Positions 1-13,304 of a DNA stretch of 64,000 bases are shown here, in pieces. A program made the position numbers and the translations under genes. The first letter of the stretch is position 1. Every line of letters begins with the position of its first letter. This DNA comes from Oreocharis arfaki (taxonomy: Eukaryota > Chordata > Aves > Passeriformes > Paramythiidae), in NCBI GenBank assembly GCA_013398015.1, contig VZRR01008077.1, positions 588,826-652,825 of the forward strand, in the 5' to 3' direction. The notes beneath the pieces were generated by a model that made no database searches, was not told where the DNA came from, and saw nothing but the letters and a program-made list of their open reading frames with translations.

Positions 1-1663
1 ATAAGCTTTCCTGACAGACTTTGGAAGTAATGTTTCTTTCAACATTGAGTGATGATTTTTTAAACCAAATTATTTTTGTAACTGGTCATTTCTAAAACGG
101 TATTACGGAAAGAATGGGGTTTCCTTACCAGAATCAAATCCTCTTAGCATATCTCTAAAACCAAAACTCTACAATCATCCTGCAGGTAGATGCAAGAGGT
201 CTTTCCAACATCACAAAACAAATCAATCAGACAGTAAGGAACAGATTTCCCAATGCCTTGCATTAACCACTCAACTTCTCCAGAAGGAAAGAATTTTATG
301 GTTTAAGTTAAACAGTAAGCAAACTATTACTTTCTAGTCTACAAAACAGGCATTGGCAAATTATCAGCAGTGATTACTCCTTTAGGATATGAACAAAAAT
401 TACTGGACGGGAAAAAAGGTCTTGAGCCAACAGGTTTGGCATTTAGTTTTTCTAAAGGCAACATCTCTTCATTTCAAAACACCTCTCAGTCACTAATCTT
501 CTACGGTGAAAGAAAAAAAAAATGTTTCGAGTTTGTGCCTGTAAACAGTGAACTTTAACTAGCACTGACACTCTCTTGTGTTTCATCCCAGCAAGGCAGT
601 GTCCAGTGCCACTGCTGAAGCTGCTGGGTGCTGGCAGAGCTGTAATCTCATTCTCATACTGATGAATTTCGAGTAAGTCTGTTTATTTTTGATCCATCCT
701 GTGCCCATGACAGCATCCCACTTTTAAACCCTGCAGCCTGCTTATAACCAATCCAGGCAAAAGCTATTTCTGTACACTTGGCTGCCAGTGCTGAGTGTCA
801 GTACATTAAACTGTCTTTGCCCCTCTCAGCTCTGTGTCCTTTCACAGTCAGGCCTAAAACCACAAGCCAACCCAAATGCAATACCTAAGGCAAGGGATAA
901 AAGCTCATGCTGTTCCAGCTGCCATTTTTCTATAGCTTTTTTTGTGGTTGCTGGACCTATTTCATTTAGCATGCTTTCTGTTTTCCCCAGGTTTATTGTT
1001 TTGATATTTATCTGCATGTAATTTATTTTTTCATTTTCTGAAAGAGTAGCAAAAAAGATTCCAATCTTTTCTCAGAAAGGCTGAGTTATTTGCTGGTATC
1101 ACCAACGCTACAGCCAGTAGCAAATTTCAATATCCTCCATTTGATACTGCCGTCCAAATCAGTTTATATGTTACAAACAAAAGGGAAAGTCCCATGTGAA
1201 ACTAAAGAAGAGAAGGAGTAATGAATCTGTTATTTCCTTTTTCCCATTACTGCATTGGTTTAGTTTATTTAAGATAACAATCTCCAAGCGAGACCTTCCC
1301 AGAGATCACGAGCACTGATGAAAGGCAGCGCACACAGGGGGAACTACAGCCCCACCTGACAGTGGCTGTGTCCCAGACTCAGCTCCTGCTCTCCAGGTCA
1401 CAGGAGCACAACTGGGGACCAGCCACACTTGCCTCCTCTACTCCTGGGCTGCCTGACCTCTCAGCCACAGGCTGGGACAGTCCCACACTGTGAGCAGGAT
1501 ACTGCAAAGCACTTCTGAGATCTAAAAGCCGAGGAAACATTTTTTCCACAAGTTTAGGTGCCGAGGCCAAATATTACTAGTAAATACAGCCCTAAACCAA
1601 GCACATTTCAGAAAATAACCACAGGTGCTCTGCTACACTGAGATGCTCAAAGAGCTGTGGTAC

Positions 1664-1702
1664 CTAATTCCCAGTGAAATCAGTGAGAGCTGGGTGACTC
1701 AT
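1664..1702. repeat. Possible remnant of an ancient MITE-like repeat
   Basis: TACCTAATTCCCAGTGAAAT followed by CAGTGAGAGCTGGGTGACTC resembles the TACCTAACTCCCATTGAAAT and CAATGGGAGTTAGG palindromic core of an old amniote DNA-transposon-type repeat. It is very short and diverged. Its 3' end contains a TGACTCA heptamer (AP-1 type) at 1695-1701. Confidence 0.25.
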
Positions 1703-2251
1703 TAAGAGTAGCCAAGCAAGGCTATTGGCAATTACAGCCCTAACCCATAGTTGCATCCTTAGCTACCTAGATCTTGGTGAAAGTGAATAAATAATTATTT
1801 GAGAATAATAAATTTTTCTTCACTTCAGCACAGTGGGTTTTAACTGCCTTACCCTGTCAAAATTTTTATTCAGAACTTTTCCCATTCTTTGTCTTATAAT
1901 TTACTTCCTAGGTAAAAAAAAAAAATCACACAAAATTAAAACCTCTATCTCTTTTCTGATTTTGCATTTCTTAGGGAAATTATTTTCCATTCTACATCTC
2001 TCAAGTGGAACAAATTTCCCAAATAAAATGCATGCATTGAGCAGTCACAGTAATGGTGCCAAGTTCAGACTGTAACACCAATTGTCATCAAATGGTGTTG
2101 ACCACATTCCTAAATGATGTGGAAATTATCTGTACTGTAAGTACCGTAAGAAACAGCAATCACAAAAAGAGAACGCCAGCTTTCCTCACAGCACATCTGC
2201 TCAGACACTCAGCTGTCCAATGTGTTGGGAAACACAATTCAAAAGTGATAA

Positions 2252-2293
2252 GTGAAATATAAGAAATGAAATACAAGGGATGAAATGTAAGAG
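2252..2293. repeat. 14-bp tandem triplication
   Basis: Three adjacent 14-bp units: GTGAAATATAAGAA, ATGAAATACAAGGG and ATGAAATGTAAGAG. All share TGAAAT and an AAG two bases later. Neighbouring units differ at three or four of 14 positions, so the expansion is old. It is non-coding. Confidence 0.8.
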
Positions 2294-5200
2294 AAAATAT
2301 TTTCATAATATCAATCAAATCAGAATGCATACAGATATTTCACACATGAAAAATTTTCCTCCTCTACTCATAGGTAATTGAATTGTTATTACAGGGCAGA
2401 TCAAAACACATTTGGGAAACAGAAATAATTGTATATAAACACAGTGATGCTTATGGATAGAAAAAGTGTATTAGAGAGCTGTGCTTTAGCACCAATACAC
2501 TCATAAACCAAAGCAGTTTCCTTAACATGGTCACTCCATTACCCTGGATATTTCTTTCCAGTATCCTTATCAGGAATTTGTAATGCATGAAGAATAAGGG
2601 GAGAATCCCGCTTCCACTTAACAGTGGCTGCCTGGCATCAGAGCATCTGAGTGTTACACCAATATTTATTTGATAGAGATATGATCAGTAAAGCTCATGG
2701 CTACAGACCACAATAGAGCATTTCTGTTCTTAAGTAACGGCACCTTCAACATTAGCTCCATTTTCTGCATCAACCCTCATAATACATCACATAAGTCCCC
2801 TAGTTTTTCTGGATTTGCCTATTGTTTGAAAATTGCTTTATGATTCTTACAGGAAAATTATTCTCAGATATGGAACACTGCTTTAAATTCAGCTGTTAAT
2901 ATTATTAGTGGTGGTTTAAACAGAAATCTTGTTTGAGCCTGCAGGCATTTTTGTAGGAGGAGTATTGCAGAACTGAATCCTTGGCTCCTGATTTGCTCTT
3001 CAGGCTGGATCTAGACACAAAGGAAAAACAGACTCTCACGAGAGTGGTCTGGCTGTGATATTTTGAACCTTCATGCAAAAAAGCCCTAAAACCAGTAGAC
3101 CATATGCAATGTCTAATTGATTAATCCCACTTTTTGGGTATTCCTGTTATTTCTAGTAAAACAGAGTCATTAAAAAAAGTGGTTTCTGAGATTTTGTTTG
3201 TTGACTGTGAGCCCTGGCCTGACCTCAGCCTTGAATTTAAATCCCCAGCAGAAATCTGAAATTAATCTACCTCTGGTTTAGTTATCAGTAATTATAATTA
3301 TTAACAGAAGTATCCAGTAAACGAATGGTTTTCAGTGACATGGTGTTTACTTAGAACAATGGATAAATAAAAACGCACTTCCTTCTTACCTTTTCCCATG
3401 GCAGTGCGGGATCTGGCCCTTACATGGGCATGACAAAGGACACAACTCCAGACACTAAAATGTCACATATTGGAAACATAAGCAGTTGAAAACTGCTCCT
3501 CCTGTACCAGGGCCGACGGTTTGAAGCTTGCTTTCCCTGTGGTTAATTCAGGGGTCGGAGCAAGAGCAGCCGAAGCAGCTGCCCCGGGAACACTGACACT
3601 GGAGCTCCCAACACTGCCTGGAGCATCACTGCTCCCATGGCCCGCCAGCTCCCTTGCAAAAGCCATGCTTTCACCCTGTGAAACAGCCTGAGAATGCTCC
3701 CAGACCATTCCACAGAGGAATTTAGTGTTCTCCTATGATCTCTCCCATGCCACATGAAGGAAACCTGCTGTTGTGAGCTATCTGGCCTGGAGCTATCTCC
3801 ACCAGCAGGAGCAGGCTTGGAGAAGACTGTCAGCCAGTACAAACGCTGAGATTTCTTGAGACATTTCTCCAGCTCTCTGCTTGTAAGCTGCTGTACTCAG
3901 GAGAGATTTAATGGGCTGGAAGAAATACCTTCTGCCTATTGTCACAGGACTCAAAAGCCTGGACCATCACCAAAACAGGAAACAGAAAAACTAAGCTGTG
4001 AATCCAACCGAACAAATTGGCCAGATCATTATAGCATTGGGAAAGCCCAGCTTTTATTACAGCTGGATTGCGTGCTGCTCGGCACTGCGGGCAGTCGGAG
4101 CACGGCAGCAGTAGGAAATGACTCTGTGGGGAGCAGCCGGCGAGCCAAACGGCATAACCCGGACAGGACCACACAAAGAAGCAGGGAGGAGGCAAGGGTA
4201 GGGCAGATGAAGGGTTGTAAGGAAGAAGCCAGCAACACTTTTTGTAAAAGTGCCTAAGGAAGCACAGGGAAATTTTGGTTTCATTCAGGACAACAGGAAC
4301 AGAAGGGAAGAGCTCAGCTTTGCAGCTGAATTAATGCAGCACTACATAGATTAGTGCACCACTGCAAGCCATGGCTCAGCAATTAAAGGCATGGATACCT
4401 CTCTGCACATCCCAGCCGCAAGGTAAACTAGACATTTTTGTGTCTCCTCCCTTGAAGTTTAAGCTTCCATGTACTTCTGTCTGGAAGCACATGCTCAGTC
4501 ACTGACATGCAGTATCTCAATGGACTCTCTAGGCTCAACAACCCAAATGCCCATGGGATGAAGGTGACACTCCTGTTTTATCCTGAAAATTAGTTAGTTA
4601 ATTAAACCCTAGGTCAGGCTTTGTCTTATGAGGCCAAGCTGGTGCAGAAGAATAGAGCAGGTCAACATGAAACCAAAGATCATCTCATTGTGCACAGAGA
4701 GAAGACATGAAGGCAGCACAAGAAATTCTGATCTACCATCCCTTGGTGGCTGAGTCACTTGCTTATTGTTCTTTAACCCAGCAAGTTGAATGCCATGTCT
4801 ATGCTGACAGATCAACATACAAACCACCTCTGTGCTGAGGGCTAAAAGAAGCAGCTGAAGAAATAGATAAAATAATTAGGATAGCCTAGATGCTGCCCCC
4901 AGGCTACAGCCCTATCACCTCCAGTGAGATGAATGATGGACCACAAAGTCCAGGGAAGACTGAATTCACAGGGCTTGGGCACCACTGGCTCGCTGTTTCT
5001 GGAGGGGCTTGGCAGAGTAACAAAACAAGGGAATAAATTGGGATTTCTCTGGAATCATGCTCCTTCCTGCAGTGCCTGCTGGGGTTCAGAATCGCCCTGG
5101 AGGTGTCCTTCCCTCGGACCCTACACAGTGGTCCAGTGAGCCTCAGATCTCCTCCCTTCCCCCTCAGTTCACAGAAGAAAAACACTAAGATGTTTCCGTT

Positions 5201-7154
5201 GGCTTTTACATCATCTTTTTGTAGAGACTAATTTTCAGTTTCAACAATACATCTTTTGTGAAGCACTCTCAGCAGAAACCTTAGACACCTTCCCTAAGAT
5301 CTGTTTGCTTACAGAAGACGAGGTAGGATTTGTTTAAACCCAGCTAGATTAATGTCTTGCAGACATTAGTGAAGTGAGATTTAATCAGGTTATTGCTCTA
5401 CATTTTCCAGGGAAATAAATCACACTTATTACTACGTTGGAATAGGGTGCAAGGCTTGGGCTGAGAACATTTAATCTTTTCTGTTTTTCCAGAGGGGAGT
5501 GAAGGGATAACTTAAAAATTCCTGCAACAATGTCAAACAGGCCCTCTACAACTTTGAGTAAGGACAAGGGACACAAGCCATATTGGCTAGTGTATGTCTG
5601 GGATGGGCCTGGGTCCCAATCCCCTGCCTTGCAGAGGTGCTGTAGGGTCTTCATCAGTACAGAAAGCAGACAGGAGTTTCAAGCAGACTCGTAATGTCCA
5701 TTTGAGATCCTCCACTTGAACTCTTCCATAACTCTTGGGACCTAACTCCTCTTCTGGGTGTCTGTTTCTGCCTGGCACATGGGGATGTGTCCTTGCATCA
5801 CAAATGGGGTGCTGTGGGATCAAGAAACCCTTGCAAACCTACTTGCAGATCCTAAATGAAAACTGTGATAATCAGCAGGTCTCAGAGTGTAACAGGCTTA
5901 TTTTGTTGCAATGTTTTCTAAGTTTGCAATATGTGCTTAACAATGAACAAGGAACTATATTTATTCTTGCCAAACATTTTTCTAAAACAAGGACAGATAG
6001 GAAAAAAAAAAAAGCAGCTCTTAATCCAGACTTTTGATTTAAAACTTCTCTTTCCTTCATTCATGAAACAAAAAAAGACTTTGCTCTCAGTGATGCTAGC
6101 AGTGTTTTCTTTAATACATATGCTAATACATCCCCTTGTATAAAACTACGCATGTGCAAGAAACAAAGTCTGGCAAATCAAATTGCAAAGGTTCTCCTCT
6201 CTTTTTCACCAGCATGGGAGCAGACAGCTGAAGCCAAATACAAATCTTTCTGATAACTACAGGTTTGCATGTGCTGAAGTGCCCAAACCCCATAAGCTTC
6301 GCATCCATTTCCCCTTATCCAGTGGAACTGTGCAAACACGGGAGAAAGCAAATTACAGTAACAGAGCCTGCAATCAAGTTTCAAATCATGCAACAAAGCA
6401 GCACAAAACACAATGGGACCAAGTCAAAATCTTATTGCAGAGTACAATAAAATATATCCTGTTTGGGATGAAAGAGAAAAGGAAATACCAGGCAAGGCAG
6501 CACTGTTGCTTGTAAATACCCTCCTGCCAACGCTTTCCCTGGATAAATTAGCCCTATGAACCCTAACTGCATCAGCATGAATCAGCCTGTCTGCTCCAAG
6601 GTAAAGGCTACGATTCTGTTTCGTGTTTAATGGGAACTCTTTCCCTCCTCCTTTTCTTGGCTTCCTGCTTAGAAAGAATAGACTCTCCAGAGACAATTTT
6701 GGATCTGGACCACAATCTTGCTCCCTACAGATAAGTAAGTATCTCTGGGCAGGAGTACATTTAAAGAAGCAGCTGGTAATTATGAGCCAAGTGCTTACTG
6801 GCAGGATTTCCCCCTGCTACTGAGCCAATGCTTTTTGGGAACTAAATGACTCTTTGGTGATAACTATCAGGTAAAACCCACAAACCAAGGGAGGTTCTCT
6901 CATTAGAACCATGAGCAAGAAACAATGCAAAGGTGGGCGGAGGATGGCTGAAAATTGTGTCTGAGGGTTGCCTGACTCCCCTGTCCTCCACGCACCCAAA
7001 GCGGTTGTGTGTAACTGCTGGGCATTTTCTAGGTAGTGCTTGAAAGCTACAAAATCTGTTCCCACGTCTACAGCAGTAATAAAAACAAATGACCTTTTCC
7101 TTCCAGCTAATCAAGCTGTACTGAGCAGCACTGGAAAACCATCACAACACTTAC

Positions 7155-7246
7155 TCTTTTGGAGGGTTAAGGTCTTCTGGGCGAGCCTCGAAGAACCTGA
7201 ACACTTCATCGCACTGTGAAATATGGGGAGGAAGCCGAACCAGCGC
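7155..7246 (-). CDS. SH3PXD2A: SH3PXD2A (Tks5) coding exon 5, end of PX domain
   Basis: Internal exon of 92 nt on the minus strand: 30 codons (ALVRLPPHISQ through RPEDLNPPK) plus the first two bases of a Glu/Asp codon. Acceptor: CTCCCTGTTTTGTTTTGCAG ending at 7247. Donor: AAAAGA|GTAAGT, a near-consensus site, with a phase-2 intron following. It encodes the last PX-domain helices (LPPHISQCDEVFRFF) and the short RPEDLNPPK tail that links the PX domain to the first SH3 domain. HISQCDEVFRFFEARPED matches SH3PXD2A. The equivalent p47phox stretch is ISRCPHLLDFFKVRPDDL, showing shared NADPH-oxidase-organiser ancestry. The Leu in PEDLNPP is Val in mammalian SH3PXD2A as I remember it, while SH3PXD2B and p47phox have Leu. 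The continuation (linker and first SH3 domain) was not found between 1 and 7154. Confidence 0.94.
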
Positions 7247-10200
7247 CTGCAAAACAAAACAGGGAGTGAGAAGCACTCAGACATAAGCCAAGTCTGAAAC
7301 ACGGCCTCAAACATGAAACTACCAAGTAAGAGGAGGCAAAATAGTCCTAGCAGGGGGAAGGAATACTGAAGAACAGCATCATGCCTGGCTGCTTACCTGA
7401 GAAGACAGGAAACAGAGAGCCTGACTGCAAATGTCACGTAGGATGCAATGAGTTCAGACAAGCAATGGATCTTAGAATCAGCCAATGTAATTTATTTTGC
7501 CATGTGTTCAAAGAGCAGAATTTGGTCCACAAGTGCAAAATCATGACACTGCATAGGTAAGTGCTCTGTGGCTGGGACAGTCCGTGACGTGGGCCTGCAC
7601 AGCACCTCAAACATTGAGGTTAGGGCTTACAGGTCTTATGTCAATGCACACAAGTTCAACATCTGCTAAGACAACAGATGAACGTGCTCCATAAAGCTTT
7701 CCATTAAGCACTGTCCACACAAAAAGCAGAGGTTCCTAAAAAAACCCCATAACCAAACCAAACAACAATTTGCTCCTAAATTAACAGGAAAAGAGGTTTG
7801 ATTAAGTGTCTGAAAAAAACAAATCAAACCCAACCAAAACAGAGAGAGGCTTTTCTGCATGAAGAAGGTTGCACAGCACATCCTGGCGAACAATGTCTGT
7901 GCACTCGCCTTGGCAGAGGGACATAGCACTTGTTACATTCAGCGATAGGTACCTCTGGGCATCAATCACATTATGTTGAAGTGTACTGGAAACAGAGACT
8001 TAAGACAAGCACACAAGGCAGAAACATGCTATGAATTTGCTGTTCAGAATCTAGAGCTTGATGGTGCCAAAAGAAGTCAAAGAGCTGTTCCTAGCCCACA
8101 GAGATGGGGCAGCAGCTCTCAGTGACGTGACTCTGAGATTGTCTCCAGAAATGACAAGCAGGAGACGAAAAGAGGCTGGACTTCACCTCCTCCTGCGCCA
8201 AGCCATGTTGAAAATAGGCCACAGGTTAAATATAGACCAAGCTTCTTAGAGCTGCTGTAAACCTGTTTGACAAAATGAGATTGTCTGGCTCTTCTCCTAG
8301 CTGAAAGTAGGACAAACAATCTTGAAAGACAGATGAAAAACTGCACCAGAGCTAAATGAAGATGCATTAGGGTGAACAGGTTATATTAACTATGAGACAT
8401 CTGACTGATCTTGGTCAGACACACTAGAAGGTCCAACCAAAGCACAAAGGCAGGACAGGGCAGTTGGTTACCACCACAACGGTTTTTAACCAGGCTTTAG
8501 AAGTGGCCAGATTTGTTTCCAAGACCACATTTGCTTGGGGATGTGAAGGAAAAGAGTTGGAGAAATCCTGCTACGAAACTGCAGGTCTCCAGTATTAGAT
8601 GATGGGGTCTTGTTTTGAGGTGTTCAGTAATTCAAAGTCAAATGCCTCCACACCTACAGCTCTCCTTTCCTTTGTGAAGGGATGTTATAAAAACACTAGG
8701 AAAATCCATTTGGTATCACCAGGCCTGTGAAGAATGAGGCTCTGGCCTTTGGTCATGTGGAATTGCACTACAGAGCTGAAAAAGATGCCCTGCAAGAAGG
8801 AAGCAGCATCAGATGCAGAAGCCAGGCAAGAGCCTGGTGGGTCCAAGTGCCAGGGTGAGCACCACTGGCTGCTGCTAAGGCAGGATGAAACGGAACAGCT
8901 GGCAATCTCAAGCACTTTTATGGAAACAAAGAATGCCCTGGTCTCCACCTCTCTTTGTTCAAACTTGCCTAAAAGTGTAACAAAGGTGTGAGCTCTGCCT
9001 TTTTTCCTATTGTATATAAACACATGCATCCAGCTGGCAAACCAGGAATAAGACTGGGAAGTCAGGAAGTCCCTGGGAATAGTAACGATCACAGCATGTT
9101 GAAAGAGAAATGCCTCACCACCACGGGCTAACAACAACATAAACAACACTTATTCATCTGCACCTCAAGCAAGAGACAGCAAAGCAATGGTCTCTAACCA
9201 ACAGCGGATGGAGCTGGTATTTAGCACTGGCTCTACTGCTCACACACCCTTCTTGGTTAGGGCAGGTTACTTAACCTCTTTTCATCAAATTCAGCTGGGA
9301 TACATCTTCAGTTACCCCCTTAAAATGCTGAGCAATAACACTTACCTAATCTGCAGAAAGGTTAGGAGGCTCAGATATTCAATATCTACAGTGTATTTTG
9401 AAATCCCAAAGGGCTCAATCTTGCGCAGTCAATGGGGCAAGAGCAAGCACTGCAAATGATATGTATCATTACTAGAGAAATACAAATACCCGAGTTACAC
9501 CCATTGCGGGGGGTCTCAGCATCAGATGCCTTCTCAGAGTCACCACTTCCCTACAGGTCGCAGGTGCTCACCCTTCCCAAGAACCAGGCTCCAGATGTCA
9601 ATACTGAGCTGGAGCACAGAGTGGGTTTTCAGTGATGGAGGAAAGCAAAAGCTGCTGTGGAGATTTTTGTTTCTAAATCAAGGGAGGCTTTGGGAAATCT
9701 GAACCCCCTGAATCAGTGGTTGGCTGCCTGGAAATCTGCAGAAGTCCCGACGAACTGAAGTGGGATAACTGAAAAGCACCTCTGTGACTCCAGGCTTTTG
9801 CAGGGAGTGGATAAAAATCAGCCTGTCATTTCCACACCCAGCCATCCACCTTCCCACCCTGGGGCAGGGCTGGCTCTACTGCTTCTGAATCACCTCCCAA
9901 AGTGCTGCAATTTCCAGCCTTAGGCACAGAGCTGGACTGAAATCCACCCCACAGTAACTTGCCATTGCATGTTTTTTTGGGAAGCTCAGGTGTAAAGTCC
10001 AGCCAGTCGATTTTTACCTTTTTTTTTTAGGAACAAAGCCTGAAGAAGTAGGAAGAAACTCTAAGAAAGGGTAAAAAAAAAGTGTAAACAAGAGTATAAA
10101 ACCAATCAGAATCCTTCCATTAATTTTTGAATAGCAGCAGGGAGCACGACGCTGTTCAGCGAAACAAATGTCTCTTCAGCAAATACACAACATTCACTAT

Positions 10201-11880
10201 GAACAAGTCAAGGCCAACACGATTCTGGTGAGCAAACAAAAAGTGCATTAATGAGATGAGCGCATCACTGTCACTCTGCAAGGGGAAAATGCAAGCTTCT
10301 GGCATTTCCAGCAAGACAGTTCCAGGGCAGAGCTGCAACAGCCTGAAAGAAAGACTGCAGGGTCAAGGGAAGAAGTGTAAAGACAAAGAGGAACACAGAT
10401 GGTGAAAGGACAGAAAGGACAGGGAAGTGACATTCCTCTGGGGGTGTGGAAACCAGAGGTAAATACACACAGCTACAAACAGCAAGCATCCAGGAACAGC
10501 AAGGAACTTGCACAGGAAAGGTGAGAGATAAAAAGTGCCAGCAAGCAGAATTCAGCCTTGCACAAGCATCGAGTACTATCAGTAATAGCATGCTTCCTTG
10601 CTTGGCATGCACAGGCAGACGTGCGCTGCTCAGCCCTCACGCATCCCTCGGGAGATAGGCTTCTATGTGTCATTCCAGCCTGTAATGATGTCTGTCTCCA
10701 TATTACAGGTTGCAGACAGTCTCGCAGAGCAGATGACTCGAAAGGCTATTGAAAAGCTGTAACATGAGGCAGTGCGTGAGCAGGCAGCTGTCAGTGCTGG
10801 GGATGGCCAGTTACTGTCACAGCACCAGCCCACCTGTGGAAAGCTGCTACGTGCCACACACAGCAGTCAAAGCCAGCAGAGCACCAAGTGCAGGCAGGGG
10901 TTCGTTGCTTAAGGCTGCATGAACTGGAAACTGCTCCGTGGGGCTGTATCACAGCTCAAAGGCTTCACAGAACACATTGTATAAAACCCTGCAGGTACTC
11001 CTAACGATGCGTTGAGTGCTGTGGGTTGCATTTATGCAGACAGGTTTATAAAATCTGATGCACAGATGTGTAGATGTAGAGATGCACAGCACACGTGTGT
11101 GTCTATATGCACAGAATGGTATTCACTCCACTGAACTTTATGTGTCTTAAATGGGAGACTGGTCACACTTGTCTACCAATTTGTATCACTGCTAGAGATA
11201 AGAGCAGCATCTTCAGAGTGTGCTTTGTCTACCCCCTGCCATGGGTGTCTAGCTCTGGAGGGGGTGAATCATTGATTGTCTCCACACAGCCTCTAGAGAC
11301 ACTTCAGATGCACAGCTTTTAAATCCCTAATATCCAGTGGGTTTATTCCCAGCTCTGCATACAAATACACAGGGCCAGCTCACAATACTGCACAGTTATG
11401 ACTCCCTTACTTTTCCTCTAATTGTTTACCATTTTCAATAACATTAATCATTAAAGCCAGATGTTTGGGAATGGTCACGAGCCCAGCAAGGGGGAAGGTG
11501 CAATTAAAATAGATAATTTCTCAGAACAAAGAAATAAATTGTTTCATCTATATGAAAACACCTTCTGTTTGGCTGAGAGCCTCCAAGCTTGAACTAAAGC
11601 ACTGAAGTGGTGGATGGCAAACACTGACAGGCAGAGAAGTGGACGAAGAGTGAATGGTGGTGGTTCAGACTGGAGAAGAAGTGGGAATAAACAAAGAGGT
11701 GAGAGAAGGAGGAAAGAGGTTGCAGTTTTGGAAGTAACTGGAACATGTAAGAGCTTCTAGCATGGGAGCACCATAAAAGCAAGGCTCTGCTCCAGGTGCT
11801 GAGAGGAGTGTTGCAAATAATTAAATCTCATTATTACAGCCAGTCTAAATGCATCAGGATTCTGAAACATGGATTTAAAA

Positions 11881-11942
11881 ATGACAGATCAAGTTTGAAA
11901 GTATTTCACTAATGACAGATAAATTTTGAAAGCATTTCAGTT
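11881..11942. repeat. 31-bp tandem duplication
   Basis: Two adjacent copies, 11881-11911 and 11912-11942, both start ATGACAGAT and continue with a TTTGAAAG(T/C)ATTTCA core. They match at 26 of 31 positions with no indels, which indicates a local duplication inside intron 4. Confidence 0.85.
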
Positions 11943-13290
11943 AAACTCCCATTCTTGACCAACACTACTATTCCATCTTCAATCAAATTAGCTTAGTTGT
12001 ACAATGGCTACAGAGAGAAATGTCTGCGAACCTGTCTTGACACGTTCAAGGATTAAACCTTGAAAGAGAGGCAGGACTGAGAGACCAAGAGGGAGGTAAT
12101 TATGTTTGTGAAGTATGGTCTCTCAAGCAGTGAACATTAAAAAAAGAATGACTAGTACTTCCTGGCACTGGTGTGACTTGCTTATTTAAGTTTTATTAAG
12201 GTGGTGTCCATTTGGGTACTCAAGCCTCGCTACAGAAAGGCCCCTAAGCTTCTACTTAAAGCCATATCCAGCTTTATGGGACAGCATGAAGGCATGTGAC
12301 AAATCCAGGTTAGTGTTTATGACAAAGGGACTTTACATCTTAAGGTCTTCCCCGCACAAAGATGCTTCCCTCAGTTAGGATCAACACACACAAATATGGA
12401 AGTCAGCAAATGCTGGCCTGAGTCTTCCAAGAGGGCTGTGAAAGGACAGAGTGATGGTTTTGTGAACCACTGACCTGAAAGGCCCTTCTTGAAGACAGGA
12501 TGGTACATACTGGACAAATACTCACCAGAGGTGTGTTTGAGAGATCAAAAGCTTCATAAATAAAATGCCCCTAGGGAAGGGAGGTCTATGAAGTTGCTCT
12601 TTCTTTCACATTGGCAAAAATTCCTAAACAAATTTAGAAAATCAGGCCCAATGAGCCCAGAAGACCTTAAATCACACTAAACTAATTCCAAGCCTACAGT
12701 TAAGAGGGAAATCATCCAGAAAGACTAATTCCAGTGGGCAGCATACATTTACCGGCAAAACACAGCTTGTTTGGTAACTCACTCACATTACCAGTAAGGA
12801 CATCCAGACTCTGCACTTTCAGGTTCACAGATGAGAAAACTCCCGGAAATCTTCCCAAGTATCCCACTCCTCTCATTTTCATTGCAACTTCAAAGTTTCT
12901 TGCAGCCTTAGCAAAACCACTGGCCTAGTTACCTCTGTGATGGCATTTCTCAGAGCTGGTATGATGCACTGGGAATAACCCAAATACAAGGGGTACAGAG
13001 GTCAAAGCTGTAAGGTCCAGTCGGATCATGCCCCCAGTACAGAATATTCTGCAGACCTCCCCTTACTGCCAAGTATCCCCACAAACTCTCAGACAGCCTC
13101 TGCTTGTTCCTGGCACAGAAACCACAAACACATCCACACAGCGGGAGTAAGACCTGCTTCTCAGTCATGCAAATTGCCACACTGACAGACAGTCTGCAAA
13201 AACAAGACGACAAATGGTCAAACATTTGCACCCCCATTTGTGCTTAGGCTTTCCAGGACAGGTGAAATGGACAGAGAACTCTAATCTTGC

Positions 13291-13304
13291 AAAAAAAAAA
13301 AAAA
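13291..13304. repeat. A14 homopolymer tract
   Basis: Fourteen consecutive A residues on the plus strand, the longest homopolymer in the window. There is no adjacent retrocopy or target-site duplication. Shorter A tracts occur near 1914, 6001, 36493 and 39420. Confidence 0.9.

Larger units (their letters stand above)
1..7154 (-). other. SH3PXD2A: SH3PXD2A intron 5, 5' part (runs off the left edge)
   Basis: Non-coding by inspection. It starts at the GTAAGT donor of exon 5 (7149-7154) and continues past position 1. I looked on the minus strand for the next SH3PXD2A exon (DYGSSKRKS-like linker, then SH3-1) and saw none. Contents: a 14-bp triplication at 2252-2293, a possible ancient repeat at 1664-1702, AP-1-like heptamers at 1695-1701 and 4751-4757, A-rich runs near 1914 and 6001, and a small CpG cluster at about 4070-4170 (roughly 10 CpGs in 110 bp). 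Tks5 isoforms lacking the PX domain start downstream of the PX exons in mammals, so their promoter could lie in this intron, but no CpG-island promoter is visible in this part. The open frames of 60-133 codons here overlap on both strands and look like chance. Confidence 0.8.

Noticed and set aside
4070..4170. Small CpG cluster that might mark a promoter
   Set aside because: Only about 100 bp long, with about 10 CpGs and no GC boxes or first-exon structure.
13291..13304. A14 tract as the tail of a processed pseudogene
   Set aside because: The upstream sequence has no coding similarity and no flanking target-site duplication.
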